From Phycomyces blakesleeanus NRRL 1555(-) (lineage: Eukaryota > Mucoromycota > Mucoromycetes > Mucorales > Phycomycetaceae), in assembly GCF_001638985.1 (NCBI RefSeq), contig NW_017265160.1:111378-175377 (forward strand): DNA of 64,000 nt, given 5' to 3'. A model generated the notes under the pieces. That model was not told the DNA's origin. It saw only the letters and a list, made by a program, of their open reading frames with translations, and made no database searches. Position numbers and translations under genes: made by a program. Shown here one piece after another: positions 11,980 through 25,399 of this stretch (its first letter is position 1; each line of letters starts with the position of its first letter).

Positions 11980-14146
11980 ATGACTAGCCCATCTCCCATG
12001 TCTATTACACAACTGGTGCACTCGGAAGAAGACAGTGACGTCAAATCAACAGCACAATCACTTGGACCATTTGATTCCAAAGGTAATAAAGAAGTCTCTA
12101 AACATCTTATTAAAATAAAAAAAAAGAGTATTATTGTTACTGGAATCAAACAAGCTGAACACAAATCCCACGTGTAATATGTTATCCAGAAAACACTTCC
12201 AACAAGCGTCCTTTCCCTGGACCACTCATCACCCTTCCCCCTCTCAATCACTATCCACCTACTCCTTCAACAACACCAAGTTCACCACTTCCAACGCCCA
12301 TTTTAGGATTCTCAAACCCACGCTACTCAATCTCCAGTGATTCAACCATAGAAGATGACTTGCATCATCAATCACATTCACACCTACACTCTCTCTCACG
12401 CTCACACTCACACTCACATTTACAGCAACAAAATCAACAGCAACCCCCTCTTCCACTTCATCCCCATCCACACTCCCTCAACCATCATTTGAACCATCAT
12501 CATCTGAATCATCATCTGAATCATCTGAACCCCCATCATTTGCATCACATGAACCAACAGCAGCACTTTATGCACCGCGTATCAAACATTCCATTGGTAA
12601 ATTCTGCCCTCAGAGCCTACGAAAGTTCAAAGGCATCGTCCAGTGTAGTCAAATATGGTGCCGAAATGGTCGAGTCCTTTGCGGCCCCAATCTATGACAA
12701 GGTTGGCAAACGCGTCCTGTCCGGAGCAGTCGATGAGTGGGGGTGCAAGCAATTAGACAAGGCAGGTCTATTTTATCTTATCTTATTTTACTTTATATGC
12801 ATATCTCTATACCTCTAAATATAAACCAATAATAATCCTAATCCTAATATATAAAACTACTCAGCTGGAGGAACGATATCCTAGCTATGTAACATCACCA
12901 GAAGAACAAGAAGATGCCACTATGGCGGCAGCTAGTGCGCTGGCCCGTGCATCTCTAACAGATGAATACGAAGGAGGTGTTAGAAGACGAAGAGAAGATT
13001 CGCGCGAAGATCAAACATGTAATGAAAAAAAGAAAGAAAACAAGACGACTCATCATTAATAAATAAATAAATAAACTAAACTAAATGTCATATGAATATT
13101 ATTATAGATGGTTCAAGGTCCCGTTCTCGATCGGCGTCCCGGTCGACATCCCGGTCAACGTCCCCCCGTCGGCCCTACAATCTTGCCACCAAGACCACCG
13201 CCATTCGACACCGTACCCAGCCGATCGGAAAAAGCAAGTGGCACCAGATCGTGATGCACGCCGGTTCAGCAGCTGGCACAACCGCAGCCGTTGTGAGTGA
13301 AGAGAGTATGAAATGTCTTCGCTATTGCCTCAGTTGGCTTCAGGTAAAATAATAGAATATAATATAAAATATTCATTTACTTATTTATTATATATATGGT
13401 AGTATGCCACACAAAATATAGACCACCAAATGAATATCCTACGCAGCTTTCTGGTCGCACTCGCCACACACACCAACCAATCACAATCATCTCCAGCTAC
13501 TGCGACAACTACATCATCATCCTCATCAGCATCTAATAATCCTAATAACGAAAACGAAAATGAAAACGAAAATAATAATTATAATAACACCGAAAACAAT
13601 AACGAGAGCAATAACACATCATCATCATCATCATCATTATCATCATCATCAACAATGGCGCAGTCTGGCATAGTTAATAATAGTACATCAGCCCTTGGGG
13701 CCATCAAAAAGGAAATCATTGATACACTGCGTAAAGTGGTTGAGGTTGTGAGCCGGTACGCTGGGTCTGGCTTGCCTGAACAAGCCAAGGCAAGTGTACG
13801 TGGCTTTATCCTCGCCTTACCTGGTCGATGGGCTATCCTGAACTCTAACACTAATGGTGGCGGGATCGGGATTCATACTATTCTGGACTGCCCCACAACA
13901 CCAGCAACGAATAACAATGAATCAGATGTGCATGAAACCTCAATTAGACTACTTAATTTTGGCGGCGAGTCTATTGAAATGCTCCAGTCTGTCAGCAATG
14001 TGTTTGCAGACACGATTGAGCGTGCCGAGTTGTGGTTGGAGCGACTGAGAGTCGTGGGCGTGGCGGGTGTGTCACGGCCAGAAAAATGCGGAGCTACCAT
14101 GGAAACCGTTCCTGAACAGCCCAATGAATCAATGGACCTGAGCTAA
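11980..14146 (+). CDS. OPI1: Opi1-family transcriptional regulator of phospholipid synthesis
   Basis: In yeast Opi1 represses inositol and phospholipid genes and is held at the ER by phosphatidic acid. Five exons: 11980-12082, 12190-12761, 12865-13018, 13108-13343, 13403-14146, giving 602 aa. Order: Ser/Pro-rich N-terminus; a striking His-rich stretch (residues ~93-160); the Opi1 core from ~165 (IPLVNSALRAYESSKASS, VVKYGAEMVES, LEERYPS); an RS-dipeptide and basic segment; the second core block (HAGSAAG, SMKCLRYCLSWLQYAT, ILRSFLVAL); an Asn/Ser-rich insert; a conserved-looking C-terminal domain. Exon 2 must end at AAG before GCAGGT to keep frame, so intron 2 is GC-AG. I see no FFAT motif or clear leucine zipper. 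The target genes here are inferred from the family. Confidence 0.88.
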
Positions 14147-16124
14147 AAAAAATTAAAAATTAAAAATTAAAAAAGAAAAAAAAAATTAAAAAATTAAAAG
14201 AAAAATAATACAATACAATACAATACAATACAATACAGAAATACAATTCAATTCAATTCAATACAATACAATTCAATAACCCACGCACACACTCACACCC
14301 ACATATATATATATATTATAAAAAATCACAATTAAAATCACACGTATTATATACATACAAAAATATTGGATTTATATTCTATTCTATTCTACTATATATA
14401 CTATTATTCTTATTCTTATTCTTATTTTATGATTTTAATCCAATAAAAATTTGCACTTCAAAACTATAAAACCTATTTCTATAATCAAAGTCATGGAAAC
14501 GAAAATAAATAAAGAAGAAAGAGAGTTTTTGTGGTTCAGTATTAATGTGTTATAATGTTACAATGTTACAATGTTTCATGAAAAAGAATCAAGACAACAC
14601 TCTAAATCAAGACAATATACAACAGGCGAAGAAGAGAGGGTTTGTATGATAAAAAGAGAGATATATAGACAGTGAATTACACAAAACCCTTTGTTACTTT
14701 ATGAAACAAGAAAAATAATTGTAATTATGCTTAGCTTTTTTTTCATAAGCCAAATACAAAGCACGTATGCAAAGAGTTGATTTTATTGGGTAGAAACCAT
14801 TCAATCCAATTAATAAATAAAAAATAAGAATTAAGGGGGAGGAGTAAGGTTAAGAGTAAGAGAAAGGAACAGATGAGAAAGATATATATATATATATATA
14901 TAAGTTAATCAGTATAAAACATAAATAGCTTCAAAATATATATGCACAATGAATTTTTAAGAGAGCAAATACCAAGTAAATAATACAGTACAAATGTTGT
15001 ACTTTTCTCCTTCTTCTCCTTCTTCAAATTGAATATTCAAAAAATAAATAAATAAATGAATAAATAAATAAAGAGAGCATACTGTGCTACCAAGCAATCG
15101 ATCGATCAATCAATCAATCAATCAATCAATAGAGTAACCAAGCAACCAGATGACCATGTAACCAAGCAACCGATTAACCAAGTAACCTAGCAACAAAATG
15201 AGCTTAAAGAGAAGAGAGAAATACAAAAAGAAAGAAGGTTTTAAATAGCCTCATTGACAACATATATCTCATTTTCATTTTTATGCCTCACAAAATGCAA
15301 AATGCAAAATGCAAAATACACAATACACAATACACAATACATGATACACAATGCCAACAACAATAACAATATTAGTAAAAGCAAAGAAACCTTTTTTTTA
15401 CTTAATTATCATTTTATTATTGATAGTACTTGTTACAGAAATACATGTATCTATGTGTGTAAGACAATAAGGCTTTGAATATTGTCAATTATATTACTTT
15501 TATTAATTTATGAATTATAATAGAGTCTATATATTTTTAAAGTTTTCTATATAATAGAAAATATAAAATATAAAATATAATGGAAATGGAAATGGAAATA
15601 GAAAGAGATAGATTGTGATGATGTCATTCCCATCGTGCGAAAATGAATGGAAGACAGCCAAGTTCTCCGCTATCTTTTCCACCCCCTTCCTCTTTCTGTC
15701 TTTCTGTGTCTGCGTCTGTGTCTATCTGTCTTTCTCCTCCTTTCAAATCAGTTTTATATATATATATATATTTATATTTTAAAATACAAACAAGTATATA
15801 TAAATATAATATTTCACTCCTTTTGATTTGATTTCCTTCTTCTTCTTCTTTTTCTTATTTTTATTATCTATCTATATCTACATATAATACATACATATTA
15901 TTTTTTTTCACCTTTTCTACCTCTTCTTCTACCTCTCTATTTTCTTAATTATTTCTGCTCTATATATATATATATATATATCTGCTTGGACAAATATACA
16001 TACCCCAATCACATACAAAAATTCATACAGCAATTTTTGTTCTATACCTTTTTGTTTCATTATCTTCAATACAAACAAATACAACATTCACACACATACA
16101 TATACATATACACATACATATAAA
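14147..16124. other. Intergenic region between OPI1 and the IP6 kinase gene
   Basis: About 2 kb of very AT-rich noncoding DNA: ATACA/ATTCA tandem runs (14205-14280), TA runs, CAATCAATC and CAACCAAG-type repeats (15100-15190). The last ~250 bp is pyrimidine-rich and probably serves as promoter and 5' UTR for the downstream gene. Confidence 0.6.
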
Positions 16125-17685
16125 ATGAGCCAACATTCTCGTCCTCAGCGTCCTGCTCTCAATCGATCCCAAAGCTCGCTCACCCTCTTGCCCTTCACAA
16201 ACCGGGTGGGTGGACACATGTCTATGTTCAGACTAGCCGCCAATGGGGCTATATGCAAGGCAGTGACGGCAACAAAAGAGCGTGCGTTCTATGAAGAGCT
16301 ATTTAAACACCATCCCCAACTCCTTTCATTTGTACCACTCTACATGGGAGTAATTCGGATCTCATTTGATCAACTCAAGCCTCAAATTGCCTGGCAGGAC
16401 CGGCAACGTTTACGGCACTACTCTCTCAACAACCGACGAAACAACTCTTTTAATAATAACAGCAACAATATCAATGGCAATAATGGCTGGCGCACACTAC
16501 GATCAAATCGTAGTCAGGAGGACACACCAGATTCTGAAGATTACCCAGAGTTTGATGAGCAAGAATATAACTACGACGAGGAGAGTAGCATGAGTAGTGC
16601 AAGTAGCTGCGGTATGAGCAACATCAGCATCACCAACAATAACAACAATAACAACAATTCAACCGCGGACATAAAGTCTACAATCGGCAGAGGAGCAGAA
16701 GCTGAATTAACAAACGAGTTTATTGTGTTGGAAGATCTGACGCTTGGACTACGTAAACCCTGTGTCCTAGACCTTAAAATGGGCACACGCCAACATGGGA
16801 TCCACGCCTCAGCTGCCAAAAAAGCAAGCCAGACAGCCAAATGTCAAATGTCAACCAGTCAACAGCTTGGTGTACGTCTTTGTGGTATGCAGGTAAAAAA
16901 AAATGAGAGAGTAATAATATAAAATATTCAATTACATACATACACATGTGAATACATATAAATTATATTGTTGTTATCTATATTATTATCATTATCATTG
17001 TTATAAATATGTATATGTATATATGTGCTGTATTGAAAGAGTTGGAAACTAATCAAAGAAATCCCACCTATACACACACGCAAAAAATGATTTTTTTTCC
17101 AAATATATATTTCCAACAACAATCATTATCATCAAATGTATTTTGTATATGTGTATATATATATATAAAAAGGTTTATCATCCTAGAGAACATGTTTACA
17201 AACTGCAAGACAAATACGTCGGTCGTAGTCTGACACCTCAGTCATTCTATGACACTCTGGTTGGGTTCTGTAGTGATGGGGATCAAGTATTGGCACACCT
17301 GATCCCTGATCTTGTGGAGAAGTTACGTCGATTGTCTGAATTGATAGCATCTCTGCCTGGTTATCGATTTTACGGTTCAAGCCTATTGATTCTATACGAC
17401 GGTGATAACGAGATAAAAGGCAACACCAGCCCTGACACTGTCACTGTCACTGGTCATACTACTACCACCACTGCCGCTGCTGCCACAACTACAAAAAAGG
17501 CTTGTGTTGATGTACGAATAATCGATTTCGCACATTGTGTCACTCAACGTGAAATGCAAGATAACCCGTCTTTTGTAATCTGTCCGCCTCAACATCCCGA
17601 TGAACCCGATCTTGGATATCTACTTGGTTTGAGCACCCTGATTCGTTCCTTTGAACGCATCTATCGTGAGGCAATTTCACCTTAA
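16125..17685 (+). CDS. KCS1: Inositol hexakisphosphate kinase (Kcs1/IP6K family)
   Basis: Makes diphosphoinositol phosphates (InsP7) from InsP6. Two exons, 16125-16892 and 17173-17685, 426 aa. The kinase fold begins with GGHMSMFR and the phosphate-binding KER-F-YEEL segment. The family signature PxxxDxKxG reads [14 protein letters not shown] at about residues 210-223. SSLLILYDG lies near residue 322. The metal-binding IDFAH lies near 372, followed by the C-terminal [12 protein letters not shown]. An acidic, Asn-rich insert lies between the N-lobe and the signature. The size is close to animal IP6Ks and much shorter than the ~1050 aa yeast Kcs1, which has a long N-terminal extension. It lies downstream of OPI1 and converges with RPL7. 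Confidence 0.9.
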
Positions 17686-18185
17686 ATTGCCAATTTTATT
17701 TTTTACACACTATTCTACTCACAACTCACATCTATATACACAAATTGTATATTGTATATTATAATTTTCTGTTATTATTTTTATTTAATATTTATATAGC
17801 ACATCACACTTCACTAACTCCATCCCACTTATACACTCGCAATCACAATCACTCACTTTGCTCTTTAAAATTTAGATAAAATTTTATATTCTTTATTGTC
17901 ATTATTGTTAAGTTCTTTCTTTGTTCTAATCACCTTTGTTCTTTTATATATTTATTATCTATTTTATCATTTATATACATTTATACACAAATAAAGCAAG
18001 ATTTACATACATTTTGGTTTTATTGTTATTATTTACAAAATCCTTTTATTATTATTTATATTTATTTATATATGTAAAATTCGTTTCAAAACAATTAATT
18101 TGAAACATTCTTTATTTATTTCATTTTAATTCAATGTATATATTATATATACTTTTGGTAAAGTTGGGCTGGCTTAGAGCTTAGC
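17686..18185. other. Convergent 3' region, IP6 kinase and RPL7
   Basis: 500 bp of AT-rich DNA with no frame of interest. It presumably contains both 3' UTRs and polyadenylation sites. Confidence 0.65.
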
Positions 18186-20068
18186 TTAGTTCATGGACTG
18201 GACGAGCTTGTTGATAAAGTTCTCGCGGTCACCGGCATCACCACCCTCGACAAAGTGCAAGAACTTGCGAGCGTGCCACAACTTGTTGGGGTTTGAGAGC
18301 TTGAAGGGCCACAAGAAGTTGGAGGCCTCCTTGAAGTGGGGACCGACGGTGGCAATCTCGTTGATGAGATCCTCGACGCAGACGATGTTGAACTTGCCGA
18401 GACCCTTCTCGATAACAGAGTTATCGTGGATGGGGATTCTCTGCTTGTCAGACTTGGCATATCCACGCTTGTAGATCAACTCACGGATGGTCTTCTGGTT
18501 GGGGTAACCGTAGGCGACGTAGGGCTGGACCAACTGGAGCATCTCAGAGGTGGCCTTGTTCAACTTGACAAACACACCGTTGTTGATCTGCAAGAGACGG
18601 AGCAACTGGAGAACCTTGCGGGGCTTGGGGGCAATGTTGTTGATACCGCGGATACGGACAACGAACACAAGCTTGGGCTGGGCAGGGACGTAGAAGTCAC
18701 CGTTCTTCTTGGCCTGGCGACGGAGGAAGACCTCGCGTCTCTCGGCAGCCTTGTTCTCGGCGTGGTAGGTAGCAGCACGCTTGAAGAGATCACGTCTCTT
18801 GGCAATACGAGCCTAAAAATAAATAAATTGGTAATGATAATAATGTAAGTATAAATGTATGCATATGCACTTATGCATGCATGCATGCATGCACACATGT
18901 ATGTATGTATGTATGTATGTATGTATGTATGTATGTATGTATAGGTATGTACGAATGCGTTTGTTTGCTCATGTAGTTTTGTTTTGTTTTGTTTTATTAT
19001 TATTATCATTATTACCTTCTTGGCTTCAGCCTTCTTGGTGGCAAGGGCAGCAGCAGCCTTGGCGCAGGACTGGTTCTTCTTCAAGAGAGTCTCGGGGACG
19101 AGGACCTGGTTGGCAGAGGGGACGTTGCTATAAAAGAGAAATTGGGTACTGTTGTCAATGTACTGTACTATACCATACTTGTTGTTTCTTCTGTTCTCTT
19201 CTTTAAACTATTTGTGTATATATATATATATATATATATATTGGTGAAAAGATCAAAGGAATAAGAATGAATCCTTCAGTGACAGCAACAAAGTACGCAG
19301 TGCATGAAATATATATTTAACTAAAGCTGATTTATAGAATAGTAAATAAAGTATATAATGAAATATATTTATAAACCATCAGCAATAGTAATTTCTCCCA
19401 AAAATTCATATATATATATATTTCTTTCAACAAGATATTAAAAAAAATAATTAAAAATAAATAAATAAATGAGATAGAAAACCCAAGCCACCCGGTAAAA
19501 ACCCATCTTTTATACATGTATATAAAAACAGATTTCCGGTTGAACAAGTAGGTGAATGGTATTAAGAAAAATAGACAATATGGACAAACATTGTGTGTAT
19601 AAGGTATACATTTGGTGTCTTAACATATACGCCTTTAATTCCAATTTCCTATCACGACTATTCATTTAATAAATGTGAAATGAAGTAGCTTTATGTGACA
19701 AGTATTTCCAATCAACAAGACAAGACAAAGAAAACAAAAAAGCTCTTTTCTTTTCTTTTGTTGAGTCTTGAAGATACCTCGATCTTTTTTTAAAAAACTT
19801 TAAAATTAAAGTTATATAAAGAAACAAGGGAGAAGCACAGCCCGAAGATGTAATTGTGTGTGTATGTGTGTATGTGTGTATGTGTGTAGTGTAGTATAGA
19901 AGATGGAAGAAGAGTGGCATAGTGTGGGAGAAAAAAAGGTACTAGGTACTTGTAATAGGTATGGGTAGTGAGAGTGAGAGTGATAGTTGAAAAGACTATG
20001 GTAGAGTATAGTAGATTGTGGTAAAGTGAGGGTGGGGTTGTAGAGTGTTATACTTACTAAGCGACCAT
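18186..20068 (-). CDS. RPL7: 60S ribosomal protein L7 (uL30)
   Basis: Large-subunit ribosomal protein. Three exons on the minus strand: 20068-20058, 19127-19016, 18812-18186, giving 249 aa, the normal eukaryotic length. It starts [20 protein letters not shown], has the basic N-terminal helix, then [48 protein letters not shown] and [10 protein letters not shown], and ends [10 protein letters not shown]. Exon 1 carries only 11 coding bases. The first intron (20057-19128) is 930 bp, by far the longest in the window, and the start codon sits just upstream of it. An early long intron is common in ribosomal protein genes. GC content of the exons is visibly higher than that of the surroundings. Confidence 0.97.
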
Positions 20069-21597
20069 TTTATATTTTACTAGTTTCTATTGTGTCGAAG
20101 GAGAAAGAGAAAGAGAAAGAATAGGAGAAATTGGTTGAAAAAATCAAAGATTGACCGGGGTCTGGATAACAAGCCACTGGTAATTGCTGATTGGTTTATA
20201 CACTATTGAGAGGATAAATTGACATTAGTGACCTTTGGGGAAAATAAGACGGTGTGCGTGGTGGTTGGCAGCCGCCTCTCTTCGGAGAATGAATTTGGAA
20301 AAGAAAGGAGAACGAAGTGTAGATGAGAGGAGCGAGAGGAGCGAGAGGAAGAAGCAGAGAAGGCCATAACAGAGGAAGTTTAGTGAAGATGAATAAAGTA
20401 TCTCTTTTTACCTCGTTAAAATAACTTTTCCCATTTTATTATTTTGACAACTGATTCTCATCCCCATACACCTAGCCAACTAAATATTATTTGACTCATC
20501 CTAGCTATTGGAGTGAACATCTATTGTCTCGAGAACGTATCCTCTTGAAGTAGTTTACTGTCCCTCGTTACCACGCCTCCATTAAGGATATAGAATCTGT
20601 GCTAGCTAGTAACCCGGACGTAAAGAATATTCGACTGGAACGTCCCTCATCGCAGTAGTATCGTAATAAGTTGCATTGCCTCTTACAAGTACCATACGTG
20701 TCACGCTGATTAATAAGAAACTATGTAAAACATGTCTCAAGTAGTCAATGTCATAAGCATAGCTGTATGCATATATATCTCGTATATAGTATTTATTAAT
20801 TGACCGGGCGCATTATAAAGTTGGATTTAGCTTTGCAAAATTGGCCCAGGCATCCTAAGCCGTGATACATTTATTTTGCCAGGAGCTAGAACTTGAAGCA
20901 AGGTCTCAAGAGCAAACAAACACAAGAGAAAAGAAGAAAAATATTTGGAGACACATTAATTTGATTAAAAAGATAAATTGCTTGTTTCCCTGCATGAATT
21001 TTTGCATGCTTGATCTTTATCTCATTTTACCTTTTATTCTTCTTTCAATGATTATGATTAAGCTCTTACTGATAAGCAGTTGTATAGAGCATAAGAATGT
21101 GATTAACCCAAGAAGGCAAATGGCCGGGATCAATCCTGATTGGCCTGATCAATAGCAAGACCAATTGAATATTTCTTACAGCACATATATATATATATAT
21201 TATAGACAACTGACTTGCAGGAATTATCATGCCTGACACAGATCTTTAAGAAATAATAGTAACGATAAGAATAATATTTAAATAGAAGAAGAAAATTGTA
21301 TAAAACAAATGAAGAAAAAGAAAAATAAAAGAGTTATATATATATATTGGTCTTGTAAATCGAGTATGTAATTGGTAAAGGTATAGAAAAAAATGAAAAT
21401 AGAGTTAGATAGTTATAGAGATAGATAGAGAAAAACACAAGAAAAATAAGCTTTCCGGATTCAAAAGGCAAGATGTTCTTTTGTTGTTGCACTTCTTGTA
21501 CACTTTCGATTCAACTGTACATATATAGATATATACATGTTTGTGTGCTTGGAAATATACAGTAGGTATCCTCATTTTTCGCCTTCTTCTTCTTATC
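20069..21597. other. RPL7 upstream region and 3' flank of the SYLF/SH3 gene
   Basis: About 1.5 kb. The first ~350 bp next to RPL7 is purine-rich on + and should contain its promoter. The rest is AT-rich without a supported gene. The open frame at 20862-21155 has no recognisable motif. Confidence 0.55.
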
Positions 21598-23710
21598 TTA
21601 TACCAATTGAACATAATTAGCTGGGAACATTCCCTGGCGAGAACCAATCTTGCCAGTCCACCAATCATCCTGATTGTCAGACTTTGTGATAATGGTGATA
21701 ATATCGCCTTCCTGGAAACTAAGATCTCCTGATTGTTCACCTACAAAGGCATAGAGCGCCCTTGCGCTAGGCTCCTTGTGGCGGATAGGAGGGGGAGGGG
21801 GAGGAGCAAATCTTTGGATATTTGGTGTTGGTGAAGTAGGAAGTGATGATGGTGGCGTTGGTCCTGATGGTGTTGCTGTGTGCCCATAAGCAGGTGGCAT
21901 GATGTACGCGGGTTCCGCAGGGGGTGGCTTGGCAAAAGGAGAAGCTAGTACAGGTTTGCTGTACATAGAAGGCGGCTGTGGTGGTTGATTTGTCGAATAA
22001 GATGATCCTTGCTCATAATTTGTGGATGGTTGAGGAGTTGAATAAGGATATTGTTGGTCGTAGTTTGCTGCGGGTGGCTGTTGCTGGGGTGCATGATTTC
22101 CATAATTCTGTCCAGAGAGTGGAGGAGCTCTGAGTGTACCGGGTGCAGAGATAGTGTTGCTTCTAAATACTGTCTGACCACTACCACCATCTTCTGAGCC
22201 TCGATTGTACATTGCACCAGTACTACCGAGTGTATGAAATTTGGCGTTCAATGCTCTATAGAGCGCATCAGCTGCAGGAGGAGGAGGGACTGATCCGTTG
22301 AGCAATTCTTTTGCAGTGACTTTTCTGCCGTAGAATTTCTCGTTGGTGTCATTTCGAGTCAAGATCACTGATCCTTCTACTGACACACCCGCAAAAAGTC
22401 CTTTGGTTTTGCTGTAAGAATAAATTGCAGAAACGTGTTTAAATGTTGCCGTTCCCGAAGCTTCGGCATTTCGGCCAATTGGACCCGCAGCCACTAGAAA
22501 AGAAGAAGGAGAAGGAGAAGATAGAGAAGAAGAGAGAAAGAGAGAGAGAGAGAAAACACGTACGTTTAATATAAATGATTACACATATAAACACATGTCA
22601 AGGTATGTATGTATATAAATATATAACATGATAATAATGCTTATTTTCAAGTATATCATATATATTCTCACCAGATACATTTCCACCGAGTGTAACATTT
22701 CCAAAGTGACTGAATGTCTTGACGGCTTCTTTAGTGTTAAGAACCAAGATAAAATCGGTCAACTCGGCACCTGTTATATAAATAAAAAATATTGGGCGTC
22801 AGTGCAGTAAATAAAAGGAGAAAAATAAAATAGAGTATCGCCGTATTGATATTCATACGAAGAAAGACACTCTCATCAACCTACACACCCACACCACCAA
22901 AGAGAAAAAACATGTTATATACTACACATACCAATTTGACCACCGGCACCAATACCACCTGTACCAATTGCAGAAGGAGCGGACCATGCTATATACAAAA
23001 TATAATAATGATGCGTATATAAATAAATAAATAAATACATACATACATACATAGCACATGAGAATTGACCAAGATTTTCTTAACAAATAAATAATAATTC
23101 GTAGTTGCTTACAGTTATCGGGTAATCTATACCATCATCAACAAGAACAATATATATATATATATATAATGTAAGTACATGCACATGAATATTCATCTTT
23201 ATATATATATATATATATTACTAACCTTGCTACAACCACACCAAATCCAGCTCTTCCCGAGAATAAGAATCCTGCTTTGATAACAGTGTAGATAGCCAGG
23301 CCCTGGGCTTTGGCGAGAATATCCGATGGAATAACCTTGTCAATTCCCTGTCCAGGATCTGTTTATTATTATTATTATTTTAAAAAATTGTCAATTAATT
23401 AACCAATTAATCAACTCATTCATTTATTATACTTTGATTGTACCCTATACTATAATATACTATCATTTTTGTACTTGCCAATAAACTGATTGAGAATCTT
23501 TGCAGCCTTTTTGCATTCACCTAATATACATAGAAATTTAGAGTCATATATTATACTCACAAGAAAAGGGCGAAGAATAACAACGACCAAAAAGAAGAAG
23601 AAGAAGAAGAAGAAAGCTTATAATTATAATTATTATCATTATCATTTACCAGCAAGGTTGGTTGGTAGAGGTGAGTTAATTCCGCTAAAGTCAAATTTCT
23701 TTCCTTTCAT
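21598..23710 (-). CDS. LSB3: SYLF and SH3 domain protein (Ysc84/Lsb3, SH3YL1 family)
   Basis: Actin-patch and endocytosis protein whose SYLF domain binds phosphoinositides and actin. Seven exons on the minus strand: 23710-23650, 23520-23479, 23358-23226, 23126-23113, 22988-22932, 22770-22672, 22493-21598, giving 433 aa. The SYLF domain spans residues ~10-215: INSPLPTNLAGECKKAAKIL, PSDILAKAQGLAIYT, KAGFLFSGRAGFGVVVAR, SAPSAIGTGG, ELTDFILVLNT, GGNVSVAAGPIGR, YSKTKGLFAGVSVEGS. A Pro/Gln/Tyr-rich linker follows. The SH3 domain is at ~379-433 (ALYAF, GDLSFQEGD, WWTG, GMFPANYVQL). Exon 4 is only 14 nt. Intron 2 starts GCAAGT at 23478, so it is a GC-AG intron. It is divergent from the RNF10 gene. 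Confidence 0.95.
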
Positions 23711-24413
23711 TGTTGTTGAATGACTTTTTTATACAAAGTATAGATTGTGATGAGTAAATGAAGAAGAGTAGATCTTGTGCCCTGGTTTTCTTTTTATTTT
23801 ATTTTATTTTATTTCAGTGTAACAAAGAAATCAGTTTTTCTTTCTTTTTTCTTTTTTGGTTGCCAAGGAAACTTAAAGAGTTACGTCATTATATATAAAT
23901 ATAAGGTATTTCAACAGAATATACAAAAATAGAGACAGCAGGTTTTCTTCTTTTTCTTTTTCATTTTGGGATTATTCAGTAACTGACAACAGCTTTCTCT
24001 TTCCCCCCTTTTTAATTTTTTAATTTTTTAATTTTTTAATTTCTTGAAAGACTTGCTGAGCAGAATTGGCTATGTTTCTCTTCTATTCTATTTTCATTTT
24101 TATATCAAATCAAATCAAATCAAATATGAAAATTATGCTATAAAATTACTTGTCCAACTCAACTCAATCAATTTTCTCCCAACTTGCTTTATTAAACAAC
24201 ACCTTTATATATTTATATATATAATTTAATAGCAATTATTTTTTTTGTATCAAAGAAAACAAAAAAAGTGAGATATTCTCTCTTTCTCTATGCTTTAGAA
24301 TATTTTATGATCTAAACCATTGACTATGTGTATGTAGTGTGTAGTGTAGAATATACCTTGTTATTATTACAGGAATAAGAAATTTATAATGTTGAATCAA
24401 ACAGTAGATTCTA
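23711..24413. promoter_or_regulatory. Divergent promoter region, LSB3-like and RNF10-like genes
   Basis: 703 bp of AT-rich DNA between two opposite start codons. An in-frame TAG at 24405 sets the RNF10 start at 24414. No specific site can be supported. Confidence 0.5.
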
Positions 24414-25346
24414 ATGACAATCTCATTCATCAGTCAAAACTTGTCAAGAAATAAACAAGCAGAACACGAATTTCCATTAATGACGCATTGCTCATCCTCT
24501 CAGTTTCGTACGACTCTAAAGCGCATAATCCCAGATGGCGCAGTCGGTTCAGAAGAATGCTCTCCAAATATACATTCACTTTCATCCTTGCTTTCTTCTA
24601 AACAATCTGATACACTAAAAGCAACAGATAAAGATTGTAGTGCTTTGAACAAAGCAAAGTCAAACAGTGAGAATAAAGCAGACAGGACAAAGGTAAGATA
24701 TAATGAGCTATATATATATGTATGTATATATAATCCAGGATTAGAAAGAGCACAAGACAATAGTGATTTTATACACACATTCTGATATTTATATATAAGA
24801 TTTATGTATAAGATATATATTTTATATAAAATACAAAGTATACGTTTGTGTATTTGTTTTTTTTTTTACCTAAATTGAAATAACACCAAATAATATATAT
24901 ATATATATATAAGACCAGGCACAAAAGGCTTAGGAAACAGAGTTTGTCTCTCAATCATCTTATAAACTTCACTTTGACTGAACCACCTGTTCCTTCTCAC
25001 ATTCCTTGTACTTCAATGAGTTCACAAAGCCTCATTCCTCACAAACGAGATGCCTTTGTCAACGCAAAGTAAATGACCAACCATTTCCCAAAAATTAATA
25101 ACGATTTAATAGGAATTATTATTAATTAAAGAATATATGTGTATATGAATATGAATAAATAAATAACATATATATGTATTTGTGCGTGTGTACGCGTTTT
25201 ATTACCATTACTTCTTCTTCTTTATATAAAGCTATCGTTTCTTAATCCACCCAGACTCTCGAGACACTGTGGATGTTGTTAACCCAGATACAAATGTTGA
25301 TTGGGATAATGTCGAGCAAGTAGTGAGTGTCAACCTATCTCTCCCT

Positions 25347-25399
<53 letters not shown>

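Noticed and set aside
18336..18848. 170-residue plus-strand ORF rich in acidic and Leu residues
   Set aside because: It is the antisense shadow of the RPL7 coding exon.
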